From positions 186,001-250,000 of the forward strand of contig NZ_WMII01000004.1 in the NCBI RefSeq assembly GCF_009711265.1: DNA of 64,000 nucleotides, in the 5' to 3' direction. Below are positions 17,334-27,053 of this stretch, piece after piece; position 1 is the stretch's first letter, and every line of letters begins with the position of its first letter. Below the pieces are notes generated by a model. That model did not search any database and was not told the origin of the DNA. It worked only from the letters and a program-made list of their open reading frames with translations. The position numbers were made by a program, and so were the translations under genes. Source of the stretch: Paracoccus shanxieyensis (lineage in GTDB: Bacteria; Pseudomonadota; Alphaproteobacteria; Rhodobacterales; Rhodobacteraceae).

Positions 17334-17948
17334 ATGCGCCGCCACCTGACCGCCCTTGCCCTGCTGTGCCTTTTGCCCTTTGCCGCGCTGGCGCAGGACC
17401 GCAGCGCGGCCGAGACCGCCGCGATCAAGGATCAGGTCTTCAACGGCGCAGGACTGCCCGTCATGGGCAATCCCGATGGCGATGTGACGCTGGTCGAATT
17501 CAGCGACTATAATTGCGGCTTCTGCCGCCGCGCCGCGCCGGATGTGGCGGCAGTCGTTGCCAGCGACCCCGGCGTCCGGCTGGTCATCCATGAGATCCCG
17601 ATCTTTGGCGAAGGCTCGCAATATGCGGCGGCGGCGGCTTTGGCGTCGCAGAAACAGGGCAAATACGCCGAATTCCATCAGGCGCTAATGGCGATGCGGG
17701 GCCGCGCCGAGAAAGCCTCGGTCCTGCGCGTCGCGCGTCAGGTCGGGCTGGACGTGGCGCGGCTGGAACGCGACATGCAATCGCCCGAGATCACCGCGCG
17801 GATCGAGAAATCGCTGGAACTGGCCGACACCATCGGCCTTGTCGGCACGCCCAGCTTTGTCTCGGGCGAACGTGCCAGCTTCGGGGCGCTGCCGCGCGCC
17901 GATCTGGCCGAACTGATCGCCGAGGCGCGCGCCAGTCAGGCGAGGTAA
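17334..17948 (+). CDS. Periplasmic DsbA-family thiol:disulfide oxidoreductase
   Basis: The protein has 204 residues with a signal peptide ending near residue 20 (PFAALAQ). A thioredoxin-fold DsbA domain begins with GDVTLVEFSDYNC; the active site is Cys61-Gly-Phe-Cys64 and the cis-proline loop is VGTPSF. A CGFC motif of this form is common in the DsbA/DsbG-like thioredoxins (COG1651) of Rhodobacterales. The start has an AAAGGAGA ribosome-binding site at good distance. Whether it oxidises, isomerises or serves a specific client cannot be told. It is divergent from alkB. Confidence 0.9.
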   Translation: MRRHLTALALLCLLPFAALAQDRSAAETAAIKDQVFNGAGLPVMGNPDGDVTLVEFSDYNCGFCRRAAPDVAAVVASDPGVRLVIHEIPIFGEGSQYAAAAALASQKQGKYAEFHQALMAMRGRAEKASVLRVARQVGLDVARLERDMQSPEITARIEKSLELADTIGLVGTPSFVSGERASFGALPRADLAELIAEARASQAR

Positions 17949-17982
17949 GGGCCGGACTGCCCCGGCCCTGCTTGGCCTTGCC

Positions 17983-18333
17983 CTACATATGGCCTGCCGA
18001 GCCGTGGCCGGTCATGGCCTGTTCTTCGGTATCGGCCAGCAGCGCCGGCTTGCCGTTCACCTCGACCAGCTTGCCGCTGGCGCTGTCATAACTCAGCATG
18101 ATCTGTTCGCCATTGCGATCGCCGCGCACGTCGATGCGGTCGGCGGTGCGGTTCAGCGCGACATCCTGAAAGCCCTGCCCGCTGAGCTGCGCCTTGAACA
18201 CGTCATCGGCAGTCTGTTCGTTTCTGGCCGTGGGATATTGCGTCAGAACGGCGATGGAATCTGCCATGGCCGCACCAGCCGACAACAGCGGCAACGCGGC
18301 AAGACAGGCGATTTTCAGGGATCTAGAAAACAT
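17983..18333 (-). CDS. Small exported protein, PepSY-like
   Basis: The protein has 116 residues. MFSRSLKIACLAALPLLSAGAAMA is a clear signal peptide. The mature part has FKAQLSGQGFQDVALNRTADRIDVRG and reads like a single PepSY-type alpha/beta unit, ending in a Met/His-rich HGSAGHM tail that could bind metal. I chose the ATG at 18333 because AAGGAGG lies six bases upstream; a further in-frame start at 18354 would spoil the signal peptide. The function is unknown. It converges with the DsbA-like gene. Confidence 0.7.
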   Translation of the reverse strand: MFSRSLKIACLAALPLLSAGAAMADSIAVLTQYPTARNEQTADDVFKAQLSGQGFQDVALNRTADRIDVRGDRNGEQIMLSYDSASGKLVEVNGKPALLADTEEQAMTGHGSAGHM

Positions 18334-18457
18334 GATTGGCCTCCTTCGTGCCAAACCGGGACCGCCTTTGCGATCTCTGGGTCTGAAACGAAACCGGCGA
18401 CGGGCGGGTTGCCGCCAGTCGCCGTGTCGTCATCGCTTGTGTCGGATCGTGAGGCCC

Positions 18458-19690
18458 TTAGACCTTCATCTCGAAGCCCAGATGCTTGGCCACGGCGAAG
18501 ATGTCCTTGTCGCCGCGCCCGGACAGGTTCACCACCATGATGTGATCCTTGGGCAGCGTCGGGGCCAGCTTGCTGACATGGGCCAGCGCGTGGCTGGGCT
18601 CAAGCGCGGGGATGATGCCTTCGGTGCGGCAAAGCTGCTGGAACGCCTCAAGCGCCTCGGTATCGGTGACGCTGACATATTCCGCGCGGCCCTGTTCCTT
18701 CAGCCAGGCATGTTCCGGCCCGATACCCGGATAATCCAGACCGGCGCTGATGGAATGGCCCTCAAGGATCTGGCCTTCGGCATCCTGCAACAGATAGGTG
18801 CGGTTGCCGTGCAAGACGCCGGGACGCCCGCCGGTCAGGCTGGCGCAATGTTCCATCCGGTCATCGACGCCGCGCCCACCGGCTTCGACGCCGATGATGC
18901 GGACCGAAGGATCGTCCAGAAATTCGTGAAACAGCCCCATGGCGTTCGAGCCGCCGCCGATGGCCGCGATCACGCTGTCGGGCAAGCGGCCCTCGCCCTC
19001 TTGCTCGGCCAGTTGCCAGCGGGTTTCGCGGCCGATGATGGCCTGAAAATCGCGCACCATCGCCGGATAGGGATGCGGTCCCGCCACCGTGCCGATGCAA
19101 TAGAAGGTGTCGCGCACATTGGTCACCCAATCGCGCAGCGCGTCGTTCATCGCGTCCTTCAGCGTGCCGCGACCCGAGGTGACGGGCACGACCTCGGCCC
19201 CCAGCAGCCGCATGCGGAACACGTTCGGCGCCTGCCGTTCCACATCATGCGCGCCCATATAGACCACGCATTGCAGCCCGAACCGCGCGCAGACCGTTGC
19301 CGTCGCCACGCCATGCTGCCCGGCGCCGGTTTCGGCGATGATGCGGGTCTTGCCCATGCGGCGCGCCAGCAGGATCTGGCCCAGCACGTTGTTGATCTTG
19401 TGGCTGCCGGTATGGTTCAGCTCTTCGCGCTTCAGATAGATCTTGGCGCCGCCCAGTTCTTCGGTCAGGCGCGGGGCGAAATACAGCGGGCTGGGCCTGC
19501 CGACATAATGCGCCCACAGGTCATCCATCTCGGCCCGGAAGGCCGGATCGTGCTTGGCGCGATTATATTCGTCCTCAAGGTCAAGGATCAGCGGCATCAG
19601 CGTCTCGCTGACGAAACGGCCACCGAAAATGCCGAAACGCCCCTGCTCATCCGGGCCGTTCATGAAGCTGTTGATCAGGTCTTCGGGCAT
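18458..19690 (-). CDS. trpB: Tryptophan synthase beta subunit
   Basis: The protein has 410 residues and joins indole with serine using pyridoxal phosphate. The PLP lysine is Lys98 in [10 protein letters not shown], and the phosphate-binding GGGSNAMG and an EAGGRG stretch follow in the right order. It lies downstream of trpF with a 67-base gap, an arrangement usual in alphaproteobacteria; trpA, which often follows in other groups, is not in the window, and the next gene is unrelated and on the same strand. Confidence 0.97.
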   Translation of the reverse strand: MPEDLINSFMNGPDEQGRFGIFGGRFVSETLMPLILDLEDEYNRAKHDPAFRAEMDDLWAHYVGRPSPLYFAPRLTEELGGAKIYLKREELNHTGSHKINNVLGQILLARRMGKTRIIAETGAGQHGVATATVCARFGLQCVVYMGAHDVERQAPNVFRMRLLGAEVVPVTSGRGTLKDAMNDALRDWVTNVRDTFYCIGTVAGPHPYPAMVRDFQAIIGRETRWQLAEQEGEGRLPDSVIAAIGGGSNAMGLFHEFLDDPSVRIIGVEAGGRGVDDRMEHCASLTGGRPGVLHGNRTYLLQDAEGQILEGHSISAGLDYPGIGPEHAWLKEQGRAEYVSVTDTEALEAFQQLCRTEGIIPALEPSHALAHVSKLAPTLPKDHIMVVNLSGRGDKDIFAVAKHLGFEMKV

Positions 19691-19757
19691 GGCTTCCTCC
19701 GCGCGGTGTCAGAGGGCAGTCTTATATCCGATCCGCCGGACGGTAAAGCCGCGCCGC

Positions 19758-20405
19758 TTACAGGATCGGCGCGGTCGCGCGGGCAATGAAGCTGCGGATC
19801 AGGTCGGGATCCTTGATCCCCGGCGCGCTTTCCACGCCCGAGGACACATCGACCCCCTGCGCCCGCGTCAGCCGCAGGGCCTGTGACACATTGTCCGGCG
19901 TCAGCCCGCCTGCCAGAAGCCACGGCTTCAGGATCTGCCGACCGGCCAGCAGGCGCCAGTCGAAGGCCAGCCCGTTGCCGCCGGGCAGATCGGCATCCTT
20001 GGGCGGCTTGGCGTCGATCAGCAGCATGTCGGCCACCAGCCCATAGTCCCACAGCGCATCCAGATCCTTCGGCTCGGCCACGCCCACGGCCTTCATCACC
20101 GGCAGGCCGGTCAGCGCCTTGACCTCGGCCACGCGGGCGGGGTCTTCGCCGCCATGCAACTGGATCACATCCAGCGGCACCGAGGCCAGCGTGCTTTCCA
20201 ACAGCGCATCGTCCGGGTTCACGAACAGCCCCACCCGCGCGATGCCCAAAGGCACATCAGCCGCCAGTGCCGCAGCCTCGGCGGCGGTGACGTGCCGGGG
20301 GGATTTCGGAAAGAACACGAAACCCAGATAGCGCGCGCCCGCCTTGACGGCAGCATCAACGCCGTCCGGGCGGGTCAGCCCGCAGATCTTGACAGAAACC
20401 GACAT
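19758..20405 (-). CDS. trpF: Phosphoribosylanthranilate isomerase
   Basis: The protein has 215 residues and catalyses the third step of tryptophan synthesis. It begins [17 protein letters not shown], the family's signature with the catalytic Cys, and contains [15 protein letters not shown] and [10 protein letters not shown] in TIM-barrel order. I chose the ATG at 20405 because the KICGLT strand follows at once; the frame runs upstream without homology. It starts four bases after the lapA-like gene ends, so the two are probably co-transcribed. Confidence 0.95.
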   Translation of the reverse strand: MSVSVKICGLTRPDGVDAAVKAGARYLGFVFFPKSPRHVTAAEAAALAADVPLGIARVGLFVNPDDALLESTLASVPLDVIQLHGGEDPARVAEVKALTGLPVMKAVGVAEPKDLDALWDYGLVADMLLIDAKPPKDADLPGGNGLAFDWRLLAGRQILKPWLLAGGLTPDNVSQALRLTRAQGVDVSSGVESAPGIKDPDLIRSFIARATAPIL

Positions 20406-20409
20406 GGGA

Positions 20410-20799
20410 TCAGCGCGTTGCGGGCAGGTTCGATCCTGCAGCGGGGCGCGCTGCGGAGTCGTCCAGAATGGCCAGAACGTCGTCGCGCGGGCCGGCATGG
20501 CTGCGGCGCAGATCGCCCACCTCACGCTCAAGCCGGGCCAGCTCCTTGCCGCGTGCCTTGGCTTCGGCGCGGATATCAGCCTCGCGCAGCCATTCCCACA
20601 GCAGACCGATTAGCAGACCGACGACCATGGCCAGAACCAGCGCCAGAAAGATCGGCATGGTCAGCGCCCATTGGCCGCCGATGAAATGCGACATATTCGC
20701 GGGGAACAGGCTGACGGTCACCAAGTCACGGTTGGCCAATGCCAGAAAGATCAGCATCACTGCCAGAACAACCACGAAGAACAAGCGGATCGCGCGCAT
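20410..20799 (-). CDS. LapA-domain inner membrane protein
   Basis: The protein has 129 residues. Two membrane segments occupy about 5-22 and 45-68, and the second is followed by [29 protein letters not shown], a probable coiled coil in the cytoplasm. The form matches LapA/YciS (DUF1049), which in E. coli takes part in lipopolysaccharide assembly with LapB. The order ihfB, lapA-like, trpF is common in Rhodobacterales. The low-complexity Ala/Pro tail is not conserved in families I know. Confidence 0.85.
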   Translation of the reverse strand: MRAIRLFFVVVLAVMLIFLALANRDLVTVSLFPANMSHFIGGQWALTMPIFLALVLAMVVGLLIGLLWEWLREADIRAEAKARGKELARLEREVGDLRRSHAGPRDDVLAILDDSAARPAAGSNLPATR

Positions 20800-20835
20800 G
20801 GATCACCCCTAAGGAAAACTTGGCGACAATCTGGA

Positions 20836-21123
20836 CTATTCGTCTTCGCCGTTCAACCGCTCGCGCAGCAGCTTGCCGGTCTTGAAGAACGGCACATGTT
20901 TTTCATCGACGCTGACCGCCTCGCCGGTGCGGGGATTGCGGCCCTGACGGGCATCGCGCTTCTTGACGGAAAACGCCCCGAAGCCACGCAATTCGACCCG
21001 ATCACCACGCGCCATGGCAGTGATGATCTCTTCGAAAACGGTGTTGACGATCCGTTCGACATCGCGCTGGAACAGGTGGGGATTCTCTTCTGAGATCTTC
21101 TGGATCAGTTCGGATCGGATCAT
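20836..21123 (-). CDS. ihfB: Integration host factor subunit beta
   Basis: The protein has 95 residues of the HU/IHF fold. It starts [11 protein letters not shown] and carries [21 protein letters not shown], the DNA-bending arm with its intercalating Pro. IHF is a heterodimer; the alpha subunit gene is also in this window at 58.1 kb. The gene follows rpsA after about 200 bases and an rpsA terminator, the classic cmk-rpsA-ihfB neighbourhood. Confidence 0.96.
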   Translation of the reverse strand: MIRSELIQKISEENPHLFQRDVERIVNTVFEEIITAMARGDRVELRGFGAFSVKKRDARQGRNPRTGEAVSVDEKHVPFFKTGKLLRERLNGEDE

Positions 21124-21270
21124 TTCGGTTCCCGAATTTGGCAGTATGGAGGATGACCTGCCGAGACCATTCTAGATCAGCCCCAGCGCCTTGCAATCCC
21201 AGAACGCCTTCCTGCTGAAATGGTTGCCGATTTTTTACCGTCTCGCGCCCGGCTCGGCGGCATCTTGCAT

Positions 21271-21307
21271 GAAAACGCCCCCAGACCGCGGGGTCTGGGG
21301 GCGTTTC
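21271..21307 (-). terminator. Rho-independent terminator after rpsA
   Basis: The arms CGCCCCCAGACC and GGTCTGGGGGCG form a stem of about 12 bp, flanked by A-runs on one side and T-runs on the other. On the minus strand it ends GCGTTTTC, 20 bases beyond the rpsA stop. It should separate rpsA from ihfB. Confidence 0.85.
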
Positions 21308-21326
21308 CGGTTCTTATCGAACGCGA

Positions 21327-23006
21327 TCAGTTCTTGCTTTTCAGCGCCGCGCCCAGAATGTCGCCCAGCGACGCGCCCGAGTCGGACGAGCCGAACTGTT
21401 CGACGGCTTCACGCTCTTCGGCGATTTCGCGGGCTTTGATCGACAGGCCCAGACGGCGCGATTTCGAATCGATGTTCGTCACGCGAACGTCGACATTGTC
21501 GCCAACCTGGAAGCGCTCGGGGCGCTGGTCCTGACGATCGCGGGCCAGATCGGAACGACGGATGAAGGATTTCATGCCGTTGTATTCGACCTCGATGCCG
21601 CCATCCTCGATCGCGGTGACCGCAACCGTGATGACCGAACCGCGCTTGACGCCTTCGACGGCTTCCGCCATCGCTTCGTTTTCCAGCGCCTTGATCGAGA
21701 GCGAGATGCGCTCTTTCTCGACATCGACTTCCTGAACGACGGCTTTCACCATGTCGCCCTTGCGGAAGTCCTGGATCGCGTCTTCGCCACGCTGGTCCCA
21801 CGAGATGTCGGACAGGTGAACCATGCCGTCGATATCGCCTTCCAGACCGATGAACAGACCGAATTCGGTGATGTTCTTGACTTCGCCCTCGATGACGGTG
21901 CCTTCGGGGTGGGTCTCGGCAAAGACTTCCCACGGGTTGCGCATGGTCTGTTTCAGACCCAGCGACACGCGGCGCTTGGCTTCGTCGATCTCCAGCACCA
22001 TCACGTCGACTTCCTGCGAGGTCGAGACGATCTTGCCGGGGTGGACGTTCTTCTTGGTCCAGCTCATTTCCGAAACGTGGACCAGACCTTCGACGCCGGC
22101 TTCCAGTTCAACGAACGCGCCGTAATCGGTGATGTTGGTCACGCGGCCGGCATGGACCGAGCCGATCGGGAACTTGTCGCCGACGGTATCCCACGGATCG
22201 GCCTGCAGCTGTTTCATGCCAAGGCTGATGCGGTGGGTGTCTTTGTTGATCTTGACGACCTGAACCTTGACGGTTTCGCCGATCGACAGGATTTCCGACG
22301 GGTGGTTGACACGGCGCCATGCCATGTCGGTGACGTGCAGCAGGCCGTCAACGCCACCCAGATCAACGAACGCACCGTATTCGGTGATGTTCTTGACCAC
22401 GCCTTCGACCGTCTGACCTTCGGTCAGGTTGGCGATGACTTCGGCGCGCTGTTCGGCGCGGCTTTCTTCCAGAATGGCGCGGCGCGACACGACGATGTTG
22501 CCACGGCGGCGATCCATTTTCAGGATCTGGAAGGGCTGCTTCAGACCCATCAGCGGACCAGCGTCGCGGACCGGACGGACATCGACCTGCGAGCCCGGCA
22601 GGAAGGCAACAGCGCCGCCCAGATCGACGGTGAAGCCGCCTTTGACGCGACCAAAGATGGCGCCTTCGACGCGCTCTTCGGCGGCATAGGCTTTTTCCAG
22701 ACGGTCCCAGGCTTCTTCGCGGCGGGCTTTCTCGCGCGAGATGCTGGCTTCACCGCGGGCGTTCTCGACGCGGTCCAGATAGACCTCGACTTCGTCGCCG
22801 ACTGCGATGCTGGGGGCTTCGCCGGGATTTGCGAATTCTTTCAGATCGACGCGGCCTTCCATCTTGTAGCCGACATCGATGATGGCCTGGCCCGCCTCGA
22901 TGGCGATGACCTTGCCTTTGACAACCGAACCTTCGTCCGGGGTGTCGATTTCGAGGCTTTCATTCAGGAGGGCCTCGAATTCCTCCATGGTCGCTTTAGC
23001 GCACAT
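21327..23006 (-). CDS. rpsA: 30S ribosomal protein S1
   Basis: The protein has 559 residues with six S1 RNA-binding repeats; repeated KNITEYGAFVDLGG, TNITDYGAFVELE and KNITEFGLFIGLEG cores are visible. S1 brings mRNAs to the 30S subunit. I chose the ATG at 23006 (MCAKATMEEFEALLNES), which matches Rhodobacter S1 proteins; an internal ATG at 22988 and a long in-frame extension upstream without S1 sequence were considered and rejected. An AAAGGAA lies upstream. The gene has its own promoter-like sequence and a strong terminator. Confidence 0.97.
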   Translation of the reverse strand: MCAKATMEEFEALLNESLEIDTPDEGSVVKGKVIAIEAGQAIIDVGYKMEGRVDLKEFANPGEAPSIAVGDEVEVYLDRVENARGEASISREKARREEAWDRLEKAYAAEERVEGAIFGRVKGGFTVDLGGAVAFLPGSQVDVRPVRDAGPLMGLKQPFQILKMDRRRGNIVVSRRAILEESRAEQRAEVIANLTEGQTVEGVVKNITEYGAFVDLGGVDGLLHVTDMAWRRVNHPSEILSIGETVKVQVVKINKDTHRISLGMKQLQADPWDTVGDKFPIGSVHAGRVTNITDYGAFVELEAGVEGLVHVSEMSWTKKNVHPGKIVSTSQEVDVMVLEIDEAKRRVSLGLKQTMRNPWEVFAETHPEGTVIEGEVKNITEFGLFIGLEGDIDGMVHLSDISWDQRGEDAIQDFRKGDMVKAVVQEVDVEKERISLSIKALENEAMAEAVEGVKRGSVITVAVTAIEDGGIEVEYNGMKSFIRRSDLARDRQDQRPERFQVGDNVDVRVTNIDSKSRRLGLSIKAREIAEEREAVEQFGSSDSGASLGDILGAALKSKN

Positions 23007-23159
23007 ATATATACAGTTTCCTTTGCATGGTTTTCTGGCCTTGCGGTTGGCTCCGCCGGTCTTTTGCTTCGCTGCCGGGATTGATGAAAGGGCCGCGGCG
23101 ACTGCCCGACCCTTCCCGACATGGCCTGTCATGGCCGCATCCATCATTCCGACCGGCGC

Positions 23160-23188
23160 GATATAGCGGGGAATTGCCAGTCTGGCAA
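23160..23188 (-). promoter_or_regulatory. Probable rpsA promoter
   Basis: On the minus strand TTGCCA (23188-23183) and TATATC (23165-23160) are separated by exactly 17 bases. The site lies just beyond the stop of the nitronate monooxygenase gene and about 155 bases upstream of the rpsA start, leaving a long leader in which ribosomal autoregulation could act. Confidence 0.55.
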
Positions 23189-23193
23189 GGGTT

Positions 23194-24237
23194 TCAGCTG
23201 GTTTGCAGCGCCTCGGCGATTTCGGCGGCAAGTTGCGCGACCAGCCGGGCGGCAGGCATGGCCCGCGCCCGCGCAGCCCCTGTCCCCGCCCATTGCGCGG
23301 CATAGTCCGACCCGCCCGCCGCCGCGTGCAGCGCCTTGGCCGCGTCATAGGCCACCGGATAATCCGGCAAGGCGGGCGCGTCGGGGCGCATTCCCAGCGC
23401 GACAAGGCGGTTTTCAAGGCCGCGCGCCGGACGGCCCGAGATGGCGCGGGTCATGACCGTGCGCCCCAGCCGCAGCCTTGCGCGCCAGTCCGGGCCCGCC
23501 GCCGATTCCGGGCAGGCCAGAAACGCCGTGCCCATCTGCACCGCCACCGCGCCCGCCCGCAGGTGATGTGCGGCGTCTGCGCCAGTCATGATCCCGCCCG
23601 CCGCGATCAGCGGCAGGCCCAGCCCCTTGAAGCCCGACATCAGATCCATCGCCGGCTGGCAGGCATCCGGCCCGTCCGGATCGAAGATGCCGCGATGGCC
23701 GCCCGCCTCGAAGCCCTGCGCGATGATTGCGTCCAGCCCGGCATCGCGGATCGCATGCGCCTCGGAAAGCGAGGTGGCGCTGGCCATCAGCACCGCCCCG
23801 GTCTGGCGCAGCGCGGCAATCCGCGCGGCATCGGGCAGGCCGAAATGAAAGCTGATCATCACCGGACGCGCGGCGATGACCGCGGCCAGCATGTCGTCAT
23901 CCTGCAGAAAGCTGGGATAGATCTCGTGCAGCGACGCGGGCGGCACCGCGCCATGCCGGGCAAATTCCGGTGCCAGAAACTCCAGCCAGCCCGCCTCGCG
24001 CGCGGGGTCGCGATGCGCTGGCCGGTGACAGAACAGATTGACGCCGAACCGGCCCGAGCCAAGCCGCTGCCGGGTTTCCTGCATCATCCGGGCGGCGTCC
24101 TGCGGGCTTGACGCCCCCAGCCCCAGCGCGCCCAGCCCGCCCGCACGGCTGACCTCGGCCGCCAGAAGCGGCGTTGCCGCTCCGGCCATGGGGGCCTGAA
24201 TGACCGGCACCTCCAGATTGGCCAGAAGCAGGCTCAT
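23194..24237 (-). CDS. Nitronate monooxygenase family FMN-dependent protein
   Basis: The protein has 347 residues with a TIM-barrel FMN fold. [14 protein letters not shown] opens the first strand, [10 protein letters not shown] and FEAGGHRG carry the conserved binding residues, and [17 protein letters not shown] is the phosphate-binding end of the barrel. The family oxidises nitronates such as propionate-3-nitronate. The ATG overlaps the cmk stop (ATGA), so the two are coupled. This is an unusual insertion between cmk and rpsA, which are normally neighbours. Confidence 0.87.
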   Translation of the reverse strand: MSLLLANLEVPVIQAPMAGAATPLLAAEVSRAGGLGALGLGASSPQDAARMMQETRQRLGSGRFGVNLFCHRPAHRDPAREAGWLEFLAPEFARHGAVPPASLHEIYPSFLQDDDMLAAVIAARPVMISFHFGLPDAARIAALRQTGAVLMASATSLSEAHAIRDAGLDAIIAQGFEAGGHRGIFDPDGPDACQPAMDLMSGFKGLGLPLIAAGGIMTGADAAHHLRAGAVAVQMGTAFLACPESAAGPDWRARLRLGRTVMTRAISGRPARGLENRLVALGMRPDAPALPDYPVAYDAAKALHAAAGGSDYAAQWAGTGAARARAMPAARLVAQLAAEIAEALQTS

Positions 24238-24818
24238 GCGCCGACCGCTTTGGCATAGTCGATGGCGCGGGCCAGCGCGTCCTCGATGCTCAGATCCGAG
24301 GTGTCCAGCAGGATCGCGTCGGTTGCCGGGCGCAAGGGGGCCACGTCGCGCGCGGCGTCGCGGGCATCGCGTTCGCGCAGCTCGGCAAGGATCAGCGCCT
24401 CGTCGGCGGCCAGCTCCAGCGCGCGGCGACGGGCACGCACGATATCGCTGGCGGTGACGTAAAGCTTGACCTCGGCTTCGGGGCAGATGACGGTGCCGAT
24501 GTCACGACCGTCCAGCACCGCGCCCGGTTCCGCGCGGGCAAAGCGGCGCTGGAACTCGACCAATGCCGTGCGCACCTCGGGGATGGCCGCGACCCGGCTG
24601 GCCGCCTGCCCGGCTTCAGAACTGCGCAGATCGTCGCGTTCCAGATCGGCGGGGGAAAGGCCGCGCGCCGCCGCCACCGGATCGCCGCCAATCGCGCCGA
24701 CCGCGCGATACAAAAGCCCGGTATCCAGATGCGCAAAGCCGAAATGCCGCGCAAGGGCGCGGGCGATGGTGCCCTTGCCCGCGGCTGCCGGTCCGTCGAT
24801 GGCGATGGTAAAGGGCAT
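24234..24818 (-). CDS. cmk: Cytidylate kinase
   Basis: The protein has 194 residues, slightly short for the family (about 210-230). It phosphorylates CMP and dCMP. The P-loop is [22 protein letters not shown] holds the nucleotide-binding region and [11 protein letters not shown] is the family signature. I chose the ATG at 24818; the frame is open upstream but without family sequence. aroA, which commonly precedes cmk in alphaproteobacteria, is missing, and the upstream 280 bases are non-coding. Confidence 0.95.
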   Translation of the reverse strand: MPFTIAIDGPAAAGKGTIARALARHFGFAHLDTGLLYRAVGAIGGDPVAAARGLSPADLERDDLRSSEAGQAASRVAAIPEVRTALVEFQRRFARAEPGAVLDGRDIGTVICPEAEVKLYVTASDIVRARRRALELAADEALILAELRERDARDAARDVAPLRPATDAILLDTSDLSIEDALARAIDYAKAVGA

Positions 24819-25100
24819 GTCCGTCGTCCCGCTGCATGTTTTCATGAACCCATGCCACGACCGGCCCCGCATGACCAGCCCGGCGGCAGGGCAAGGCATG
24901 TGCCCAGTGCAAACCCGCCCCTCTGGTTGAGCGGAGGGTATCTGACCGCAATGGGGTTTCACTTTCGTGACCTGATGCTAAAAACCCTGCCAACCCGCGC
25001 GGATTGCGCATCTTCAATTGCGCGGGCAATATTATTACCAACCGTCACAAGAGCGTGCCGGAAGATGCCAAAGTGAAAAACAGACCTGTCGGGGATAAGC

Positions 25101-25967
25101 GTGCTGCACAAGATCGAGGCGATACTCGCGGCCCGCAGCGTCGACGACGCCTGGGCGCTTTATGCCGGATCCATGGCGCGCATGGGGTTTCCCTTTCTGA
25201 TGTATGGCGGGCATCGCCTGATCGGCGGCACCGGCACCACCTCGTTGGACGAGGGCATCCGCTTGTCCAACCTGCCCGACGGGCTGGATACCCAGATCCT
25301 TGAGCGGCAGTTTCACGACAGCATCCCCATGCTGGGCTGGATGGTGCGCAACCATGGCTGGCGCAGTTGGGACTGGGCAAATCAGCGTCGTCGCGACGGC
25401 CGGCTGAGCATCGCCGAGGCGGGATGTCTGGACCTGTTCGCCAGCCACGGCCTGCGCGCAGGCATCGCCATCAGCCTGTCGGACCGCGTGCCGCGTGTGC
25501 GCGCGGGTATCCTGCTGATCGGCCCTGCGGGGATCGCACAGACCGAACTTGACCACCGTTGGAGCGAATGCCAGCGCTATGGCGTGCTGCTGACCTCGGT
25601 TCTGCATCAACGACTGGCCAACCTGCCCTATCGTCAGCCGGACCAGATCCTGACCCTGCGTCAGCGCGAGGTGCTGGAACTGACCGGCAGCGGCATGACC
25701 ACGCAGGAAATCGCGCTGGGACTGGATCTGACCCCCGGCACGGTCGAAAAGCACATGCGGCTGGCGCGCAAGGCGCTTGGCGCCCGCACCAGCGCGCAGG
25801 CGGTGCTGCTGGCCATGAGCCGCCGCCAGATCTTCGTGGATCCGGGCGAGGCCTGCACCCCGCCACCGCCAAGGCCCGCGCCCGCGGCCCCTGCAGATGA
25901 CACGCCCGCCCAGCCATGGTCCTATATCGAGGCGATGGAACGGGCCGCCCGCAGCAACCAGATCTGA
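25101..25967 (+). CDS. Solo LuxR-type regulator with autoinducer-binding-like domain
   Basis: The protein has 288 residues. Residues 15-165 fit an autoinducer-binding-like domain and 183-245 are a LuxR/GerE helix-turn-helix (LTLRQREVLELTGSGMTTQEIALGL, TVEKHMRLARKALGARTSAQAV). No luxI is in the window. The ligand pocket departs from canonical acyl-homoserine-lactone receptors: the usual Asp-Pro pair appears as Asp73-Ser74 and the Trp-x3-Tyr pattern is not evident, so the signal may differ. A Pro/Ala-rich tail of about 38 residues after the HTH is unusual. The start is GTG with GGGGA upstream. Confidence 0.85.
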   Translation: MLHKIEAILAARSVDDAWALYAGSMARMGFPFLMYGGHRLIGGTGTTSLDEGIRLSNLPDGLDTQILERQFHDSIPMLGWMVRNHGWRSWDWANQRRRDGRLSIAEAGCLDLFASHGLRAGIAISLSDRVPRVRAGILLIGPAGIAQTELDHRWSECQRYGVLLTSVLHQRLANLPYRQPDQILTLRQREVLELTGSGMTTQEIALGLDLTPGTVEKHMRLARKALGARTSAQAVLLAMSRRQIFVDPGEACTPPPPRPAPAAPADDTPAQPWSYIEAMERAARSNQI

Positions 25968-25975
25968 TCCAATGC

Positions 25976-26005
25976 AAAACGCCGGCCCCAAGGGGACCGG
26001 CGTTT
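25976..26005. terminator. Bidirectional terminator between the LuxR gene and tsf
   Basis: AAAACGCCGG and CCGGCGTTT pair around CCCCAAGGGG with one mismatch. The gene ends converge on it from both sides, 8 and 24 bases away. Confidence 0.75.
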
Positions 26006-26028
26006 GCCGTATCGCAGGATATCGGGGA

Positions 26029-26940
26029 TCAGGCGCCGCTGAGGGTCTTGGCGACCTCGGCTGCGAAATCCTCTTCCTTCTTCTCGATGCCTTCGCCGAC
26101 GGCGACGCGGGCATAGCCGGTGATCTCGACCCCGGCTTCCTTGGCGGCCTGCTCGACCGTCAGGTCGGGATTGATGACGAAAGCCTGACCCAGCAGCGTG
26201 TTCTCGGACAGGAATTTCTTCATGCGGCCCGGAATGATGTTGTTGTGGATCACCTGCTCGGGCTTCGGCTTGTCGGCCGAGGCGTTTTCTTCCAGCGCCT
26301 TGGCGGTCTGGACCTGCAGCTCACGCTCGACCAGCGTCGGGTCAAGGGTGGCTTCCGACAGCGACAGCGGATTGGTCGCGGCGATGTGCATGGCGAATTG
26401 CTTGCCGATGACCTGCGCCTTGTCGGCCGGACCGTTCAGCGCGACCAGCACGCCGATCTTGCCCATGCCTTCGGTGGCGGCATTGTGGACATAGGAGACG
26501 ACGGTGTCGCCTTCCAGCACATGCATCCGGCGGAAGGTCATGTTCTCACCGATACGCGCGATCGCATTGGTGATGACGGTATCAACGGTTTCGCCGTTCA
26601 GGTCGGCCGCCTTGACCACCTCGACCGAGTCGCCGGTCTGCAGCGCCACCTTGGCCACTTCGGCCACCAGCGACTGGAAGTCGGCATTCTTGGCAACGAA
26701 GTCGGTTTCCGAGTTGATTTCGATCGCGACACCGCGGCCATCGCTGACGGCCACGCCGATCAGACCTTCGGCGGCAACGCGGTCGGCTTTCTTGGCGGCT
26801 TTCGCCAGACCCTTGGTGCGCAGCCAGTCGATGGCGGCATCCATGTCGCCTTCGGTTTCGGTCAGCGCCTTCTTGGCGTCCATCATGCCCGCGCCGGTCG
26901 TTTCGCGCAGCTCTTTCACCATCGCAGCGGTGATAGCCAT
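26029..26940 (-). CDS. tsf: Elongation factor Ts
   Basis: The protein has 303 residues and is the nucleotide exchange factor of EF-Tu. It begins [27 protein letters not shown], the conserved N-terminal UBA-like domain, and carries TDFVAKN in the core. I chose the ATG at 26940, preceded by AAGGAG. It follows rpsB after 113 bases containing a strong stem-loop, the order seen in most bacteria. Confidence 0.97.
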   Translation of the reverse strand: MAITAAMVKELRETTGAGMMDAKKALTETEGDMDAAIDWLRTKGLAKAAKKADRVAAEGLIGVAVSDGRGVAIEINSETDFVAKNADFQSLVAEVAKVALQTGDSVEVVKAADLNGETVDTVITNAIARIGENMTFRRMHVLEGDTVVSYVHNAATEGMGKIGVLVALNGPADKAQVIGKQFAMHIAATNPLSLSEATLDPTLVERELQVQTAKALEENASADKPKPEQVIHNNIIPGRMKKFLSENTLLGQAFVINPDLTVEQAAKEAGVEITGYARVAVGEGIEKKEEDFAAEVAKTLSGA

Positions 26941-26966
26941 CGGATGTCTCCTTGCTTTCTCATGCG

Positions 26967-26991
26967 TCAGGCGGGGCTTATCCCCGCCTGA
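26967..26991 (-). promoter_or_regulatory. Stem-loop between rpsB and tsf
   Basis: TCAGGCGGGG and CCCCGCCTGA form a perfect 10-bp stem with a five-base loop. It lies 27 bases before the tsf start and is not followed by a T-run. An intercistronic element that tunes tsf relative to rpsB is known in E. coli; a similar attenuating or stabilising role here is inferred. Confidence 0.45.
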
Positions 26992-27053
26992 TGAATATTC
27001 CATGAACCCCAAGGGGTTCGGCCGGACCCCGCACAGAACGGGATCCTGTCCGA

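Noticed and set aside
23007..23417. An N-terminal extension of S1 beyond the ATG at 23006
   Set aside because: The extra residues are Arg/Pro-rich, overlap the nitronate monooxygenase gene antisense and the promoter-like sequence, and S1 proteins of this group begin MCA.
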